This document shows, piece by piece, positions 45,401-57,660 of a stretch of DNA of 64,000 nt. Source of the stretch: Laburnicola sp. R22_1 (lineage: Eukaryota > Ascomycota > Dothideomycetes > Pleosporales > Didymosphaeriaceae); assembly GCA_014281115.1 (NCBI GenBank), contig JACONQ010000007.1, positions 2,976,001 to 3,040,000 of the forward strand, in the 5' to 3' direction. The position numbers and the translations under genes were made by a program. Each line of letters starts with the position of its first letter. The first letter of the stretch is position 1. The notes beneath the pieces are model-generated. The model ran no database searches. It saw nothing but the letters and a program-made list of their open reading frames with translations, and had not been told where the DNA came from.

Positions 45401-46392
45401 GACGCCGGGAAAGCAGCAATCGATCGAGGTGCAGCCGACAGAAGAGAAAGAGTTAGATGCAGGGCTGTTCGATCTGATTCTAGCCTGCATCTGCGAGGCC
45501 CCGGGTGTCGACTCCTCCGAGTTTGATGACAACACTGCGATAGCAGACCTCGGTGTGGATTCCATCATGGGCATCGAGATTGTCTCCGCAGTCAATGCCG
45601 ACACGGGCGTCGAGCTCTCCGCGTCCTTTGTATTCGATTATTCCACAATTGGCGACCTGCGTAGCGAGTTTGGAGGCAAATAGGAGGCTGGGAGCTTAGC
45701 GCCAGACTCTGTCTTATCAAGCGTGGTAAACATTGCAACTCTAGAGGCAGAGGAGGAGACGACGAGAGTTGAGGAGACGCCACTAATTAATAACAATGTG
45801 CCTGAGCCCTCCGTTAGGATCACTTTGCTTAAAGGCCGTCTAGGTTCTGGCAAAGCTCCCTTTTACCTACTGGCTGATAGTACAGGATTAATTGCGACCT
45901 ATATCCACCTACTAGCCTTAAGTTCGAAAAGGCCCATCTACGGTGTTGACTCGCCCTTCCGTCTCTGCCTATTCAGACTTACCACCAACGTTGGTATTAA
46001 GGGCACAGTCAAGTACATTGTAGATGCATTAATTAAGGCTCATCCTACTAGGCCATTCTTAATTGGCGGGTTTTCAGCTGGAAGCATTATTGCCTACAAG
46101 GTTGCCCAGCAGCTGCCATACAGAGGCCGCAAGGTGGATGGTCTTCTGATCATAGACTTGTGTTGCCCACGACCCGCCGGGTCCACGACGAAGAACGAGG
46201 CCGAACTCAACCGCGAAACGGACATCGGCATCACCGTCTTCAGCGCCGCGACCGTTGGTGATAGCCTTTGGACCGCGTCGGATCTCACTCGACAGCATTT
46301 GCGCGCCTACCTCCTCTCGATGAGGCTATACCACCCACCTCCCATGGGCGCTGGGAAACGACCCACTCGATCAGCTGTAATATGGGCCAAGA
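42411..46392 (+). pseudogene. Non-reducing polyketide synthase relic (partial KS-MAT-PT-ACP-TE)
   Basis: Remains of a fungal non-reducing PKS, the multidomain enzyme that builds aromatic polyketides. The SAT domain and the front half of KS, including its active-site Cys, are absent; KS starts at about 42420 and keeps EMHGTGTQ and NVGHGGAAAG. Then come MAT (about 43190-44110, with GHSLGE), PT (about 44330-45330, with IDGHRM and YWSEALAHLAG), one ACP (LGVDSIMGIE, about 45550) and TE (GGFSAGS, about 46065). TE ends abruptly near 46392, well short of a normal domain. Breaks: TAG at 43027, a frameshift near 43365, TAG at 43491 plus a shift, TGA at 43574, a 19-bp tandem duplication at 44244-44281, and TAG at 45681 between ACP and TE. 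The product class is unknown and the relic is non-functional. Confidence 0.92.
44244..44281 (+). repeat. 19-bp tandem duplication that shifts the PKS frame
   Basis: catgggacatgaaRgatta occurs at 44244-44262 and again at 44263-44281 with one A/G difference. Nineteen bases shift the frame by one, matching the observed jump between the MAT-side and PT-side reading frames. Confidence 0.93.
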
Positions 46393-46554
46393 AGGTTGTC
46401 CAGTGCCAAGAGCACCCCCAAACCATCACCCCCACGTCGATCGGCCGTGATACTGTTCATCTGGGTCAACCCATGGTACTGTGTACGTCCTGTCACCTGC
46501 GCAAAGGTAGCATCACCAGCTCCTTCCTCCGGCCGTCCTCCGACCCGTGCAACC

Positions 46555-48814
46555 ATGGACGCGGTGAAGCGGAGAAAGATACGCAAGGGCACACGCAGCT
46601 GCTGGGAGTGCAAACGGCGGAAGATGAAGTGTACTCTCGAATCTCTCTCTGACGCCACCACTTGCGATGGCTGCCAGCGGCGCGGCACCTCGTGTATCAG
46701 CCAGGAATTCCCCGAACATCTTCCCAGGGACCGGCCCGGAGGCACTTGCATGACTAGACAACCGACCGCTAGTAGTGAGCAAGGCTTCTTCGATGGGAGA
46801 ACGCCCCCCGCATCCGACCATGATGGCAGGAGAACGGGGACGGGGACGGGCATGCCCACGCCTTCGTCCCTCGCCTAAGAAGCTATCGGCTATCTCGCCT
46901 TCTTTGAAAGTCCCGAGGTTCGTGACGCAGTCTTCGATCGACCATCTTCTTGGTTGTACTCATTGACTCGACTAGCAGCCCGTCGCCCAGGTCTTGACTG
47001 CGAAGCATGAAAAGCTGTCTCGATTCCTACATGCATCGCTGCCCTCGCGAGAGGATACGGCGACGATATGCTCAGCCAGTCGACACCCTGCTGTTCTCGC
47101 CCACGAAGTCATGACCATGCCATACTCCACCCTTGACCACAGCGGCCTCGCGACACCTGAAACCTTACTGGACATTCCCAAGCCTTCTTCCCACCCTGTG
47201 CTGATAGCTCGGCATATGCTTCTGCTCGTTGCGTTCCTCCAGCATCTTGATCCCGATCATCACAGGGAAATCAAAGGCTTATCGGAATCGCCACGGGTCA
47301 TAATGGAGCGGCTCGCAGACCTTGCTACCAATCTTATGACTACCAATGACGAACTAATTGGCAGTATCGAAGGTCTGGAGTGCGTCATGCTCGAGAGCGT
47401 CTACCACGCCAACATTGGGAATCTCAGGCGAAGCTGGGTAGCAAGCAGGAGAGCCATGAGTATCGCACAGCTGATGGGCCTAAATCGTTCGAACCACCAT
47501 GGCCAATACAAGGTGTTTGATCGCAGGACGAAACACCATCCGCGGCTCATGTGGTTCCGAATCGTTTTCATGGATCGTTATCTTTGTCTGCTGCTCCGTC
47601 TCTCTCAAGGCACCCTCGATCGTAGCATGGCTTCGGGCACAATGCTGGTAGGTGATACTCCGATGGGACGTCTTGAGCGCATACACTGCGTCGTCGCCTC
47701 TCGAATTCTGGAGCGCAACGAATCGAGTCCCTGCGACGAGGATCTCGCCCTACTCCGGGCGCTCGACTCAGAACTACAGAAAGCGACCAGGACTCTCCCC
47801 AGCAGATGGTGGTTAGCACCGGACCTGGACCCTTCAGCGACCGATCCTTAAACTATGTTCTGGAATACGCGGCGGCTGTTCGCACAGGTATACCACTACA
47901 GCCTCGTCAACCAGCTCCATCTCCCTTACATGCTCCGCTCCTCATCCTCGGAGCGCCGGTATGAGTACTCTCGCATCACCTGCGTGAATGCCGCACGAGA
48001 GATGATCTCGCGCTTCTTCGCGCTACGCCGTTTCAACGGCACCGCATACAGCTGTCGCACCATCGACTTCCTCGCCCTCATGGCTGCCATGACTCTACTT
48101 TTAGCCCATCTGGAGAGCCGCCTCTCCGAAGCGTACGACTTACTCGCTCACCAGTATCACAGTGATCTGGCCATGGTGGAGAAGGTGCAGGAGAATATGC
48201 AAGAGCTAAATCGTCTGAATTCCGATCCACTCAGCGCGCAGGGTGCCGACTTGCTGCGGCGTCTTCTGCTCATTGTCGATGCCGACAGCGCAGATAGTGG
48301 TGCCCACAATGGTAGAATGGTGAGCGTGCAGGAAGCTGGTAGCGAGACGGCGCCAGCGAACCCGAACGAGGATGCCGTCTTGAGCGTGCATATTCCCTAC
48401 TTCGGCATCACCAAGATTGCTCGCGAGGGCATGACCAAGGAGCTTTCCCGACAGCGCGCTACTGATGGCCCGGACCTGCCCCATCTATCCCGGAACTTCG
48501 ATGCGAGCGGCGCAGCATAGATGGACACAGAAGGGGCCATGGGCTTCGGCGGGGCTGTCGAGAGCCAGCAACAACGAGGAGTCGAAGGCATGAACCTACT
48601 CGGGGCTGGATATCGCTCTAGCGAGGCGCCTTTGACGAGCTCGGAACTGTACGCCACAGCGAATAGCTACTCGTCTGATCCTCTGATGCAGCAGGGTGCG
48701 TTGCCGGATCTGGCCGCCGGCGCGGATGACTGGGCTTTTCAGGGCGTCGACTGGGCCTTCTTTGAAAACCTTGTACGGGGCTCTGGTGGTGATGGGAACG
48801 GGGTTTCGGAGTGA
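46555..48814 (+). pseudogene. Zn2Cys6 transcription factor next to the PKS relic, two in-frame stops
   Basis: A probable pathway-type regulator. The start at 46555 gives MDAVKRRKIRKGTRS, then the zinc cluster CWECKRRKMKC...CDGCQRRGTSC (spacing C-x2-C-x6-C-x10-C-x2-C-x6-C). The frame closes at 46876. An intron ending near the AG at 46977-46978 probably leads to the second part, read from about 46979 (VAQVLTAKHEKLSRFLHAS). That part carries the fungal_trans region (SIEGLECVMLESVYHANIG, NLRRSWVASRRAM, FMDRYLCLLLRLSQGTLDRS). In-frame stops follow at 47849 (TAA, before TMFWNTRRLF) and 48518 (TAG); the frame is otherwise continuous to 48812. Both fit CAA/CAG to TAA/TAG. Adjacency and orientation suggest it controlled the PKS. 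Confidence 0.85.
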
Positions 48815-48931
48815 TGGATGGAGCTGGCATGTCGTGGTGATGGAACGGTAGATCCTGCGATCATAGGTCATAATAATACCCTAGTTTGTGTCCTTGGTCT
48901 TGATCGCACCGAATCTGTTGGGTTTCCCCTC

Positions 48932-49024
48932 AAATCTCTTCTTTAATCTCTTCTTCAATCTCTTCTTCAATCTCTTCTTTAATCTCTTCTTCAATCTCTT
49001 CTTCAATCTCTTCTTCAATCTCTT
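48932..49024. repeat. 12-bp tandem repeat, about 7.7 units
   Basis: Units aatctcttcttY follow one another without gaps. The minus strand happens to read as repeated RLKK, which is a by-product and not a protein. Confidence 0.92.
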
Positions 49025-50035
49025 GTAAACCCTCTCCTCACCTATCTCCCGGCTATCCCTTGACAATGTCATTAATATTAAGCTGTTCAAAGCATTGCCG
49101 ATTTCGCAGGCGCCCAAACCCGCAGGCACGCTCGGATCTAGCGCTAATAACCTCATCGTCCACGAGAGCGGCCAATCAGGTTGCTAGTACCACTATATAT
49201 TACAAAATGCTGGCTAAGCTACCAGCACCACTTCGATCAGGCAGAGCAATTCACTTTTTACTTCTGCATTGTTCTTGTCGGCGAGCTGACAGCTTTATAT
49301 CCTCGCCCCAGGAGGCGCGTGAAAAGGAAACTATTTGGTAGCGAGAATGTCGACAAGAGGATGTCGACTTGGTACATCCCTACCTAGGTATGCGTGAAAA
49401 GTATAGGTAAGTGGGTGGAAGCCACTTCCACCCTACCCACACATCGATGGCGGCTTTGTAGTAACTCTCCGCGCGCCGCGGGCTTTTTCACATCCACTTC
49501 CGCTACGGTGCCTCCGAGGAGCTCTAAGCTAGCTATATTGACACCCACACTCACACACACCTCTTTAGTCATCCCGTTGCGTAGTTCACCACCCACGAGA
49601 AAAGCGACTCCATGCGACTCCGAAAGACACTCTGGCTCGATGCGCGCAGTTGACAGCCCTGGCTTTTTGCTCGGATTCGACCCCCGATCCTTGCTCGCGA
49701 CGGCATGCGCTTCTTCCAGTGACGGGGCGCATCTCGAGAGGTACTTGGCGTCTTTCGGCGGCCTGGCTTGTTGCTGTGTGATGGAGGTCGGTGTGGGTTT
49801 GGTCTCGTGCCTCGCTTGGGACAGCAGCTGATGTCGCCACGGCACCAGCTCTCCGGGTCTTCAAATCTACGGCTGTGGTATCAGCGAGGAGTGGGAGCTG
49901 AATCCCTTCCTACCTGCGTGGACATTTTCTTTCTCTCCTCGATGACATGCAGAGTTATAATGCCGGCCTGTCTTCCCCGTACGCAGCAGGCGACGCAATT
50001 GTTGCAACCAACACAATTTTGTCAGTAGAAGGGGC
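49025..50035. other. No supported gene; right edge is a composition boundary
   Basis: GC-normal DNA with overlapping frames on both strands at 49384-49845 and no domains. At about 50040 it changes abruptly to AT-rich DNA. Confidence 0.4.
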
Positions 50036-50309
50036 CGAATTTTTTTTGGGCGATAAGTAACTTATAAGGAGCCGAACTAAAGTTTAATACAACTATACTT
50101 CTATTATATGTAACTGTTATACTTTGCTAGTAAGGGGAGCTGTAGCAATATTAAAAGCTGCTTGCACGCTAGTATGTCTCTAATAAATAACTACTATTCA
50201 GATAACAACCTATCTAGTTTATTATAGTAAGTTCTTAACTTTGCTATACTTATTAACGCTTACCTAGGGATAATATAAATAGATCTAAAATTAATACCCT
50301 ATCTACGCT

Positions 50310-50314
50310 ATCCT
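50310..50314. repeat. 5-bp target-site duplication of Copia element 1 (left)
   Basis: ATCCT, repeated at 55822-55826. Confidence 0.93.
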
Positions 50315-50620
50315 TGTCAGATATCAGGTCACTGGAAATCACTGTGATTTCACTGTGAAATCCAGTAGTCACGTGCGTCCGATCACATGGTCTCCTTATG
50401 ACGACAGTTGGTGTAACTTACAGTGATTTCACTGTGAGATCACTGTGAAATACACAAAGGAGACTGGCGTACTACTGTTACACTACTCCGCACTATTACT
50501 AGTGCGTCTTAGCGCTAGATAGATATTGCGTACGATAGCTAAGCTTCTCCGACAGAGATCACTCGACAATCAATCCATCACTTTCATCTCATCTCATCAA
50601 AGATACTTACGTATCTGACA
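50315..50620 (+). repeat. Left LTR of Copia element 1
   Basis: 306 bp, same length as the right LTR. It contains several short inverted motifs (cactgtgatttcactgtg). At every position where the two LTRs differ it carries C or G. Confidence 0.93.
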
Positions 50621-50656
50621 ATTAAGAGTCTTACTGCCTTAATCAAACCAAAAATC

Positions 50657-53600
50657 ATGTCTCTATTAACACTTAGGGATCCTACAGTGATCCTGACCAA
50701 TTACTTGAACTACACACCATGGCTGAGGCAAATTAATGCCCGAGCCTAGTTGTTAAAAGCATGGGATCTTATTAACCTATCCCTTGACAATGAACTGATA
50801 GCAGAACTGGTCATGCCAGTTGCACCGAATATTAGTGCCTATTAACTAGCTCCCGCTTTCGTCAACAGAAACACCAACAACGCCCGTCTATCGCTACCGT
50901 CGCACCTATCGCCGGCTGGCGAAAAGGCGTACAAAATCGATACCGATTTCTATAAGAATTAACTTGAAATCTACAAGCTCCTGGATCGAAAGTACGAACA
51001 GGAGAAGGAGAACCTAGATAAGCTGGTTATTCTTATTCAAACCACCACCTCGGCACATTTACAGTCCAATTGCTGCACCCTAGGTGAATTAATTAGACAA
51101 TGGATTAAGAACCTCACAAAAACAGTTAGGGTTGACCAATATAATAAATAAAGAAGAGCAAGAATTAGGTACTAAGACGCTCTTAAACTAATAAGATTAG
51201 TTAGTTTATAATACACCTAGCTCGCTAAGTACGATTATGCGGCTATAGAAGCTAAGTACAATTGTATGTTAGAGCTTTGGGAGCTAGACTTAGTTAAACA
51301 AAATTTCATAAAAGTGGTCACTAATATCGCATCCTAATAGGTTACAACCTTCCTATAACACAGAAGTAAGGACAAGACTATTAATAGAAAAGAGATGGTA
51401 AAACTCTTCTAAGAACAAATAGTAATACAGCACCTAATTAAGGGTAAACAAAGGGGCGCCTTTGCTATTATAGGACCATCTCTCGCTAACAGTAGTGTAA
51501 CCACTTAGGCCGCAGCTAGGGACGCCCAACCTGTGGATAAAGCAGCATTATCTAAGCGAGGCAGATTACGCGCCAATAAAGCTAGCCCTAAAGCCAAATC
51601 CAAGCAGTCTATACGAGTCACTAACAATGAGCCAACAGCAGTTGGAGGCCAAGAGGGATTAAACCCCAAGTGCCCTGCTTGTAAACAACGCCATAGTCTA
51701 AAAGACTACTTTTACGCATTCCCTAATAAACAACCTAAATAGTTCAAACTAAAGCCTACTATAAAGGCGGTTATAATATATAGGTTGGAGAATAACCCTA
51801 TGCTTATAGAGCGCATGAGATCTGTAAAGCGTTAAAAGTCACAGACACTAAAAATCAAATAATTAAAGACCCCTACTCTAACTTAAATTACTAAGATTAC
51901 TAACAATAAATGACTAGATAGTAGATAGATTACTGTCCTCTTAGCGAGCTTTAATGCTATTGCAGCCTCCTACTACTTAGACCTAAACACATACCTACTA
52001 CGTAACTCTGCAATTCTTAATTCTAGCACAACCTGCTATATCTTTAATAATATTAATCGCTTTGTCTTATAGCAACCACTATCGCCAGGAGACTTCGTAT
52101 GGGCGGGATCATTATAAGTATAGATAAGGGGATATAGGAGTGTCCATCTTTATGTTAAGAGTAAGGAGGGAAATTGCTTAGTAAAGTTAGACAATATCGC
52201 CTACTGTTCTAGTCTACTTTGCAACCTAGTGTCCTTCTAATTACTCCAAAGGCAAGGCCTCTAGTAGGACACTAAGTTAGACCCAACAACAATTAGGAGA
52301 CAAGACAATATAATTCTAGCCGAACTCTAAGAAATCTACGATTAATAGGTACTGGAGTTTATACCAACATTAAAATTAACTTATACTACAATTAATAGTA
52401 TATACGCTACACACAAATTTACCTCGCGCACCGCACAACAAGCGCAGAAGGTGAACGCCATCACATGGCACAAACAACTAGGCCACCCAGGCCCTCAGGC
52501 ACTAAAGCACATAGTGAATCACAGTAAAGGGGTACGTATTAAAGGGTTAACTATAGTCCAATGCGACGCTTGCGGCAGATTAAAGCTTAGGCAACAAATT
52601 AGACGTTAGGCTAGACAAATCAATAATGGGCCAGGAGAGAGAGTCGCTATAGACTTTCACAACTTCGAAGACAAGAGCTCAACCAGCGAAAAGAGTATAA
52701 TACTTATCTCTAATTGTTTCTTAGGCATAGCTTGGGACTTCTACTTTAAAGACAATTGACTAGCACGAATAATTATTAAGCTGCTAAAGAAATTTGTACT
52801 ATTTATAAAAGTATAGTTTAAGGTAACTATAAAAGTTATCGAATTTAATAATGAGATTTTCTTAGTTAAATAAGACGTTCACAGGTAGTGTGTTAATAAA
52901 GGGGTTGTTATTAAGCCTTTAGCACCTAATACCTAAGCTTAAAATAGAGGGGCTGAACGCTTAGGGGGTGTAATTAAGGAAAAGAGCCGTGCAATGCGAC
53001 TTGACGCCAACCTCTCCTGGACACTATGGCTAGAGATCATACGAGCGGCCGTATACCTGTATAATCGAACGCCAAACTACGCCAATTAATGGCAATTACC
53101 ACACAAAGTATTTTTTATAACAGTTGCCTACTAAAATGGTATTGTTACCTAACTAAAGAAACTAAACCAGGCTTACCTTAGAGCCTACGGCTATAAAGCT
53201 TTTGCCTTGACTAATAATATAAAACGTGGTAAGAGCAAGCTCTAAAGGCTCGACCTAAAGGCATAGGTTGGTTACCTAGTAGGCTATTAATTAACAAACA
53301 TCTAAAGAGTATAGATACCTCCACTTAACAAAGTTATTAGCACACGCTATGTTATCTTTAACAAAAATTAAGTGTTCTTAGGTAAATAAGAAGACCTATT
53401 AGATAACCTTATGCACAGCACTACTAAAAAGATTGCTGCATGGATCTGAATAGTGGAGCTATCGCCCTTACTACCAGAACATAAAAATACAGAGTCTTTT
53501 TATAAGGATAAGTCGATTATTAACTCTTATAAGGAGGACGAGGGTGCTCCAGGGTACTATTAAGGGAGGAAGATTAATTACACCTACCCAACACCACTAG

Positions 53601-55510
53601 AGACACCTCTGCCTATCGCACTACTTGCCTAATTAATAGTAAGTTTTGAACAGGACTAAATTGAAAAATTACCCATAGGAACACCACAGCTAGATTAACG
53701 CGCTGTGCTATAGGCAGCCGCCTTCCTTGCAGGTACACTTGTAGGAAGTAGAGGCAAATATAAGGGGAAGCCACTTAATAAAGCTTAATTTAATTGCATA
53801 CTCGCAGCAGGCAAGAAACCCTATTAAAGTTAACTGCTAGAACTTCTATTATGCAGAACCTAGATAGATAATTATCTATTATTTGAAATATAGAAGGATG
53901 CCGAGCGATCCTATCTACAAAGTTACAAAGAAATGAGGTCTTGGAGCGAGGTGCCCGTAGCCTTAGTGCGATCACGTGGTTACTAGATTCTTAACTGTAT
54001 GTGAGTATATACCTACAAACTTAATAAATATTACAAATTATAGAAGTGCAAGGCAAGGCTAGTAGTGCGCGGAGATTAATAACGCTATCTTACTACACAG
54101 GATACCTATGCCGCAACACTCGCAGGTAGATTATTTCGCCTGCTTATATTAATAGCGGCTTGGTTTAACCTAGAGCTAAGCCAGTACGACGTTACTAACG
54201 CCTTCGTCCACGCGAACCTGGACAGAGAAATCTACATGCGGATGCCCTAAGGTTATACCCAAAGAGGCACTATCCTATAGTTGCACAAGGCACTGTATAG
54301 CTTACGCATCTCACTACTACTATGGCAGAGAGAATTCACTAGTGCGCTTAAGGATCTTGGTTTTACCGCAGTCCCGCACGAACCTTGCTGTATAATTAAA
54401 GACAGCATTATTATCTTCTTCTATGTAGACGACCTTATTGTCGCATACTTAAAAGATTAAAAGCACGCTGCCAATATAGTAATAAAAAAGATAGGTACAA
54501 AGTTCACCCTAACTAGTGGTAACAATCTACAGTGGTTCCTAGGCATTAAAGTTGTTAGAGACCATGCTAACAGGCAACTCTAGTTATTACAAAGGTCCTA
54601 CGTGGACAAGATTAGTTATCTAATTAACTAACGCGACCTTAAACACGATACCCTAATATTAGCAGTTAAACTGTTACCTTAAGAAGAACTCGCCACAATA
54701 GTAGAGATTAATTAGTACTAGCGGAAGGTGGGATCAATCCTCTACGCTGCAGTAACTACGCGCCCAGACATAGCTTTTGCAAGCTCCTAATTATCGCGCT
54801 TCCTTTTAAACCCTAGTAACAACTATCATAACGCCGCCAACCGCGTACTGCTATACCTATTATCCACCCGATTACTAGGGCTACAATTTAGAGAAGCAGA
54901 CACTTATAAGGTTGCGAGCGACGCGTTGTTTGCAGACAACACCCTTAATAGAAAGAGCTTATAGGGGTATATTATTAAATTGTTTGGTGGCCTTGTCGCC
55001 TAGAAGGCAAATAAACAAGACACCGTCACTACTTTAATAACTAAAGTTAAGTTGCTAGCACTTTTCCAAGTTGCAAAAGAGGCACTATTTACAGCTTAGT
55101 TAATTAATAAACTTAAGATTAAACTGTCGCTATTAACAATTACTATTAATTGCGACAACCAACAAACTATTCGACTTGTTACTAAGGAAATCGCCAAATT
55201 GCAAACTAAGCTTAGGCATGTCAACATACACAATTATTAGCTTTGATAAGAAGTGGTACGTAGAGCTATCAAAGTCTAGTACCAGCAATTAGAAGAAATG
55301 GCAGCAGATAGTCTTACAATAGCTCTGCCAGCCGCCACATAGACTAAGTTCTTGAATTAACTAGGACTTAAAGACGTTAGGAAAAGGATTACTAACTAAG
55401 AGGCCGACCTTAACAAGTTAAAAGACAAGATGAAAGCTTTTAAACTATAAGCAATAGTACAACTACGCAAGAGATAGTTTAGCTTAGCCCTCTAAGAATC
55501 CAAGCTAAGG
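50657..55510 (+). pseudogene. Copia gag-pol polyprotein, RIP-degraded
   Basis: Starts near ATG 50657 (MSLLTLRDPTVILTNYLNY). Gag sequence follows, with a zinc knuckle CPACKQRHSLKDYFYAF near 51680-51730 whose last Cys position reads Tyr. A degraded protease-like stretch lies near 52015-52050. The integrase begins with WHKQLGHPGPQALKHIV (about 52470) and includes RVAIDFHNF (about 52640). The reverse transcriptase has QYDVTNAFVHANLDREIYM (about 54185) and an intact FYVDDL (54419-54436). RNase H follows to about 55450. Dozens of TAA/TAG codons interrupt it, so no protein could be made. Confidence 0.88.
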
Positions 55511-55515
55511 GGGTG

Positions 55516-55821
55516 TGTCAGATATCAGGTTACTAGAAATCACTGTGATTTCACTGTGAAATCCAGTAGTCACGTGCGTTCAATTATATAGTCTCCTTAT
55601 AACAATAGTTGGTGTAACTTATAGTGATTTCACTATGAGATCACTGTGAAATACACAAAGGAGACTAGCGTACTACTATTACACTACTCCGCACTATTAC
55701 TAGTGCGTCTTAGCGCTAGATAGATATTGCGTACGATAGCTAAGCTTCTCCGACAGAGATTACTCGACAATTAATTCATTACTTTCATCTCATCTTATTA
55801 AAGATACTTACGTATCTGACA
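55516..55821 (+). repeat. Right LTR of Copia element 1
   Basis: Pairs with 50315-50620. About 20 differences by eye, all with T or A here against C or G on the left, and no indels. Confidence 0.93.
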
Positions 55822-55826
55822 ATCCT
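55822..55826. repeat. 5-bp target-site duplication of Copia element 1 (right)
   Basis: ATCCT, identical to 50310-50314. Confidence 0.93.
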
Positions 55827-56916
55827 AACTATTTACTAGCAATACTTACTAATAGTAAGTGCTACTATACTTGTATATAACTATTTAAGAAGAAGAAAAA
55901 GTAAAAAAAGAAGAAGGGTGATAATAAAAAGATAGATAATATTAGAGTTTTTAAAAAGGTAGTAGTAAGGTGCTATAACTTACCTAAGGGTATACTTATT
56001 AACTTAATTTTATACAATTGCTAATATATATAGAAACTAAAAAGGATACTATATTTATTAAGAGGGAGCTAAAAAGAATATAATCCTTTATTAAGTATGT
56101 TAAAGCCCTTCTAGACAGCAGAATAAACTGCCTCCACTTATTAGTTTTTAAGTGGCCCTACTGCGTTTAATTACTGCGTTTTTTTATTGCGTTACTAGCG
56201 CCTATATAATATAATATTATATAACATTATATAATATTATATATAAGCGCTAAGCCCTAGGACTAAAGCGCGTTAAAATTTACTAATGTTTCTCCTCCTA
56301 GCTTTTAAAACAACAAACAAACTTACAATAATAATACTCTAACTTACTTACCCGCCTACTACCTTACTAGATAATAGGCTCTACCTTTCCTTGCTGCCTT
56401 ACTAAACAATTAATAACTTAGACCCCTACTTTACCACTGCAATATATAATAAATTGCGCGCACGCTTCCTACTCCTACTACTAAATAGTACTCTACTATC
56501 CTCTACTAACAACCTATTAACCTCTAGATACCTAGCTATTACTCTACTTATCTCCTATAGAAATTCTATAGGATAAGCGCGCACCTATATATACCCTATG
56601 CTTCTAGCAACTATTCTCTATATATTTTTTCCTTATAGTAAATTACTAGCTATTCTAAATTATACTAGACTTTTCCTCTATACCTTTTACTACTATATTG
56701 CTCCTAAATTTAATTAAATCTTGCCTTTTACTTGCTAAAAGTGCTCTAGTAATAACTATCTCTAATATAACTAAGGACTAGGCAGCTAAACTAGTAAAAA
56801 GAGAGCTATAAGTTAAAATTCATAGTCCCTAAAGCACCTAGGTATTACTAGACGCTGTAATAAAACAAACTAGCTATAGTAATCTATTTGCTATACAACT
56901 TATACTATACTACTAT

Positions 56917-57143
56917 TGTCAGATATAAGGGTATTCTTAATAAATAAGATGAAAGGTGGTTTAATTTTAATAAGTGTTGAGATCGGCTCATTCTGTTGAT
57001 TGTGTGTCTCCTCTCTCGAGGTTTGCTTGTGCGCTGTTTTGGTTCTTGGCTAATCCTCCATACTATCCCTATTTGGGTAGGGGCTGTTTCATCTCTCTCC
57101 TGCCACCCACGATAGTTGTTCGGATCACCTATCCAATCTGACA
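56917..57143. repeat. Solo LTR with 5-bp duplication
   Basis: 227 bp beginning TGTCAGATAT and ending ATCTGACA, the same termini as Copia 1, with ACTAT on both sides (56912-56916 and 57144-57148). The interior is GC-normal and unrelated by eye to the Copia 1 LTR. It sits cleanly inside RIP-like DNA. No internal coding region is present, as expected after LTR-LTR recombination. Confidence 0.85.
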
Positions 57144-57606
57144 ACTATATATTTTATAAGGATAATAGGCGTCTAACCTTTATAATAGTAGTTCTATATA
57201 TATATATTATTGTTGTACTGCTTATTATTAGCGTAGTACTACTTATTATTAGTATTATTCTACTTAACTTTAGGGTTATCCTACTTATTATATATATATA
57301 GGCGTTTAACTGCCTGCATAGTAGAAAGCGCATTAATAGGTTAAGGGATAGCTATACTAGATTATAACCTTAAGGTCTTGCACAATAATTAAATATATTG
57401 TATAGTAGATAAATAAACACTTAATATATCTAGTTGCTAATTTTATACTGCGTAGGCAACTGCGCGTTATATTATTATTAACTTTAGTACCTATAGACTA
57501 TAGTATAGCTTATAATTAACTCTATAAGGGGCTAGCTAATTTGCACATACTCTCCCTAAACAGCTAAACCTATCTTACTACTTTACCTTATTTTAAAGCG
57601 TTTTTC

Positions 57607-57660
57607 TAGCACCCCTATAGCTTTCTATAACAGCGTTATACTGTGTACTAAGAGTGCGCG
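57607..57660. repeat. Degraded third copy of the 33-kb dispersed repeat
   Basis: cacccctatagctttct, then cagcgttatactgtgta parallels 33415-33465 (cacccccatagctttt, then cagcgttttaccgtgta). Confidence 0.6.

Larger units (their letters stand above)
50315..55821 (+). mobile_element. Ty1/Copia LTR retrotransposon 1, complete but degenerate
   Basis: A 5507-bp element with two 306-bp LTRs (50315-50620 and 55516-55821), both TGTCAGAT...ATCTGACA. It is flanked by the 5-bp duplication ATCCT. A purine-rich tract (aagctaaggggg) precedes the right LTR. Domain order protease-integrase-RT-RNase H marks it as Copia. All coding parts are riddled with stops. Confidence 0.93.

Noticed and set aside
42411..48814. 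Assigning the PKS relic to a named toxin or pigment pathway
   Set aside because: Too little of the synthase and none of the tailoring genes remain, so any product name would be a guess.
48881..49156. Minus-strand frame encoding repeated RLKK
   Set aside because: Produced by the 12-bp tandem repeat; no start context or conserved part.
56905..57144. 79-codon minus-strand frame
   Set aside because: It coincides with a solo LTR bounded by a target duplication.
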